Shown here: positions 6,229 through 7,287 of the stretch, one piece after another | Layout: each line of letters starts with the position of its first letter | Numbering within the stretch: the first letter of the stretch is position 1 | NCBI GenBank assembly: GCA_016927675.1 | Contig: JAFGMF010000049.1 | Span: forward strand, 1 to 7,287 | Source of the DNA: Candidatus Cloacimonadota bacterium | Lineage (GTDB): Bacteria; Cloacimonadota; Cloacimonadia; Cloacimonadales; TCS61 | Direction: 5' to 3' | Length of the DNA: 7,287 nucleotides | The notes under the pieces: generated by a model | What the model saw: the letters and a program-made list of their open reading frames with translations, nothing else | The model's database searches: none | Told to the model about the DNA's origin: nothing | Position numbers and translations under genes: made by a program

Positions 6229-6777
6229 ATGGTCAATAAACAGCAAATTGAAATCCGGGAACTTGCTGGAGATCTTGAGCCGGGAGACGGAATTACCCGC
6301 TGGTTCGTAATTTACACCAAATCAAGACGTGAAAAAAAGCTGGCGGAATACGCTTACCGGCGGGACATCAATTATTATCTGCCATTACAGGAAAGTGTAA
6401 GGCATTATAAATATCGTAAATTGACATTTACCAAACCTCTTTTCCCGGGATATATCTTTGTTAAGGTAAATGATTCCGAGAGGCAGTCTTTGATCATCTC
6501 AGGTCACACGGTTTCCTTTCTGAAAGTAAGGGATGAATCGGAATTTTTATCATCACTCAGGCAGATATACACAGGCAGAGAACAGGGAGCTGAGTTTCAC
6601 AAAACAGAATATCTGGAAGAGGGAACCAGGGTGAAAATAACCAAAGGCCCATTTACTGGCTTGACAGGTGTTGTGAAAAATCAGAATAATGTCAGAGAAG
6701 TAATACTGCAGATTGATTTATTAAGACAGGCAGTCTCAGTTGCAGTTACACCCGAGCAGGTCAGTATCATTGAATAA
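6229..6777 (+). CDS. specialised NusG-family transcription antitermination factor (RfaH/UpxY/LoaP-like)
   Basis: NusG-family proteins bind RNA polymerase during elongation and reduce pausing or termination. From the ATG at 6229 the product is 182 residues. An NGN domain spans about 24-115, with RWFVIYTKSRREKKLAEY at its start and the family motif KPLFPGYIFVKV at 69-80. A KOW domain spans about 129-160, with GTRVKITKGPFTGLTGVV at 132-149. It lies between two nucleotide-sugar genes and not beside secE/rplK, which is the usual place of housekeeping nusG. This points to a paralogue dedicated to a long polysaccharide operon, as RfaH, UpxY and LoaP are; which subgroup it belongs to is open. An in-frame TTG at 6223 would add two residues. 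Neither start has a Shine-Dalgarno at normal distance: the nearest purine run (AAGAGAGAAA, about 6197-6206) is over 20 nt from the ATG. This is unlike every other gene here and suggests weak or regulated translation. Confidence 0.88.
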   Translation: MVNKQQIEIRELAGDLEPGDGITRWFVIYTKSRREKKLAEYAYRRDINYYLPLQESVRHYKYRKLTFTKPLFPGYIFVKVNDSERQSLIISGHTVSFLKVRDESEFLSSLRQIYTGREQGAEFHKTEYLEEGTRVKITKGPFTGLTGVVKNQNNVREVILQIDLLRQAVSVAVTPEQVSIIE

Positions 6778-6789
6778 AGGAGAATCTGT

Positions 6790-7287
6790 ATGAATATTCT
6801 AGTAACCGGTGGAGCTGGTTTCATTGGCTCACATGTTGTGGATAAGTACATCGAGGCTGGACACAGGGTCTGGGTTATAGATAATCTGAGTACCGGTTCT
6901 GAAGGCAATATCAATCCCCATGCAGAATTTATCAGGCTGGACGTTGCCGATCCTCAAATATCAGATCTGTTGGAAAAGATCAAACCTCAGATCGTAAACC
7001 ATCATGCTGCCCAGATAAGCGTTCCCATATCTGTTAAAGATCCAATCAAGGATGCGGAAACAAATGTAATCGGATTATTAAACCTGCTGGAAGCTTGTGT
7101 AAAAATAAAAGCAGAGAAATTCATCCTCATCTCTTCCGGCGGAGCAGTTTATGGAGAAGCAGAGGAATATCCCACAACAGAATCTTATGAACCATGGCCA
7201 CTTTCACCTTATGCCATTCATAAATTTCTGGGAGAAAAATATCTGTATTACTACCGTCATCAATTCGGTTTGAAATACACGGTTCTA
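6790..7287 (+). CDS. NAD-dependent epimerase of the extended SDR family (UDP-glucose 4-epimerase-like), 3' truncated
   Basis: The reading frame is open from the ATG at 6790 to the right edge, giving 166 residues; the C-terminal substrate-binding part is missing. It starts directly with the extended-SDR nucleotide motif TGGAGFIG (G7, G10 and G13) and has D31 after the second strand (VIDNLSTG) to bind the NAD ribose. AAQISVPISVKDP lies at 73-85, and SSGGAVYGE (115-123) holds the catalytic serine region. The catalytic YxxxK is Y141 and K145 in SPYAIHKFLGEKYL. These motifs fit a GalE-type 4-epimerase acting on UDP-glucose/galactose or their N-acetyl forms, but related 4,6-dehydratases and epimerases share the N-terminal half, so the substrate is not assigned. 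AAAGGAG (6776-6782) overlaps the preceding stop, 7 nt before the ATG, which implies coupling to the NusG paralogue. It probably belongs to the same polysaccharide operon as the upstream dehydrogenase. Confidence 0.9.
   Translation, partial: MNILVTGGAGFIGSHVVDKYIEAGHRVWVIDNLSTGSEGNINPHAEFIRLDVADPQISDLLEKIKPQIVNHHAAQISVPISVKDPIKDAETNVIGLLNLLEACVKIKAEKFILISSGGAVYGEAEEYPTTESYEPWPLSPYAIHKFLGEKYLYYYRHQFGLKYTVL

Overview
The window looks like bacterial chromosome of moderate-to-low GC (roughly 40% by eye). It probably comes from a Gram-negative, possibly uncultured, lineage. Strong Shine-Dalgarno sequences (AAGGAGG, AAAGGAG, AAGGAG) precede nearly every gene, which argues against typical Bacteroidota. 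The gene content (MsbA-like ABC exporter, S-adenosylhomocysteine hydrolase, WbpA-type nucleotide-sugar dehydrogenase, specialised NusG paralogue) would fit an FCB-type or candidate-phylum bacterium. That placement is inference and cannot be settled from this sequence alone.

Layout. Bases 1-605 (minus strand) hold the N-terminal third or so of an ABC exporter that runs off the left edge. A 177-bp divergent intergenic region follows, with potential RNA structure in the rpsO leader. Then, all on the plus strand: rpsO (783-1052), an intrinsic terminator (1060-1089), a very long imperfect hairpin (1114-1189), and pnp (1203-3488). After pnp come ahcY (3500-4885), a wbpA-like dehydrogenase (4893-6194), a NusG/RfaH/UpxY/LoaP-class elongation factor (6229-6777), and a GalE-like epimerase cut by the right edge (6790-7287).

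How the genes relate. rpsO-pnp is a classic bacterial gene pair: ribosomal protein S15 followed by polynucleotide phosphorylase. The pnp leader has the form of an RNase III-type substrate, with 34 opposed positions and no bulges, ending 1 nt before the Shine-Dalgarno. This suggests the RNase III/PNPase autoregulation known in E. coli. From pnp onward the genes are 7-34 bp apart and several Shine-Dalgarno sequences overlap the previous stop codon, so pnp-ahcY-wbpA-nusG paralogue-galE could be one transcript. The last three genes look like the start of a surface-polysaccharide locus: two nucleotide-sugar enzymes around a specialised antiterminator.

The observations most worth a second look are the extended pnp leader hairpin, the Asp/Arg-repeat tail of PNPase, and the specialised NusG paralogue with no visible Shine-Dalgarno. 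I see no CRISPR array, tRNA, rRNA, insertion sequence or clearly unprecedented system.
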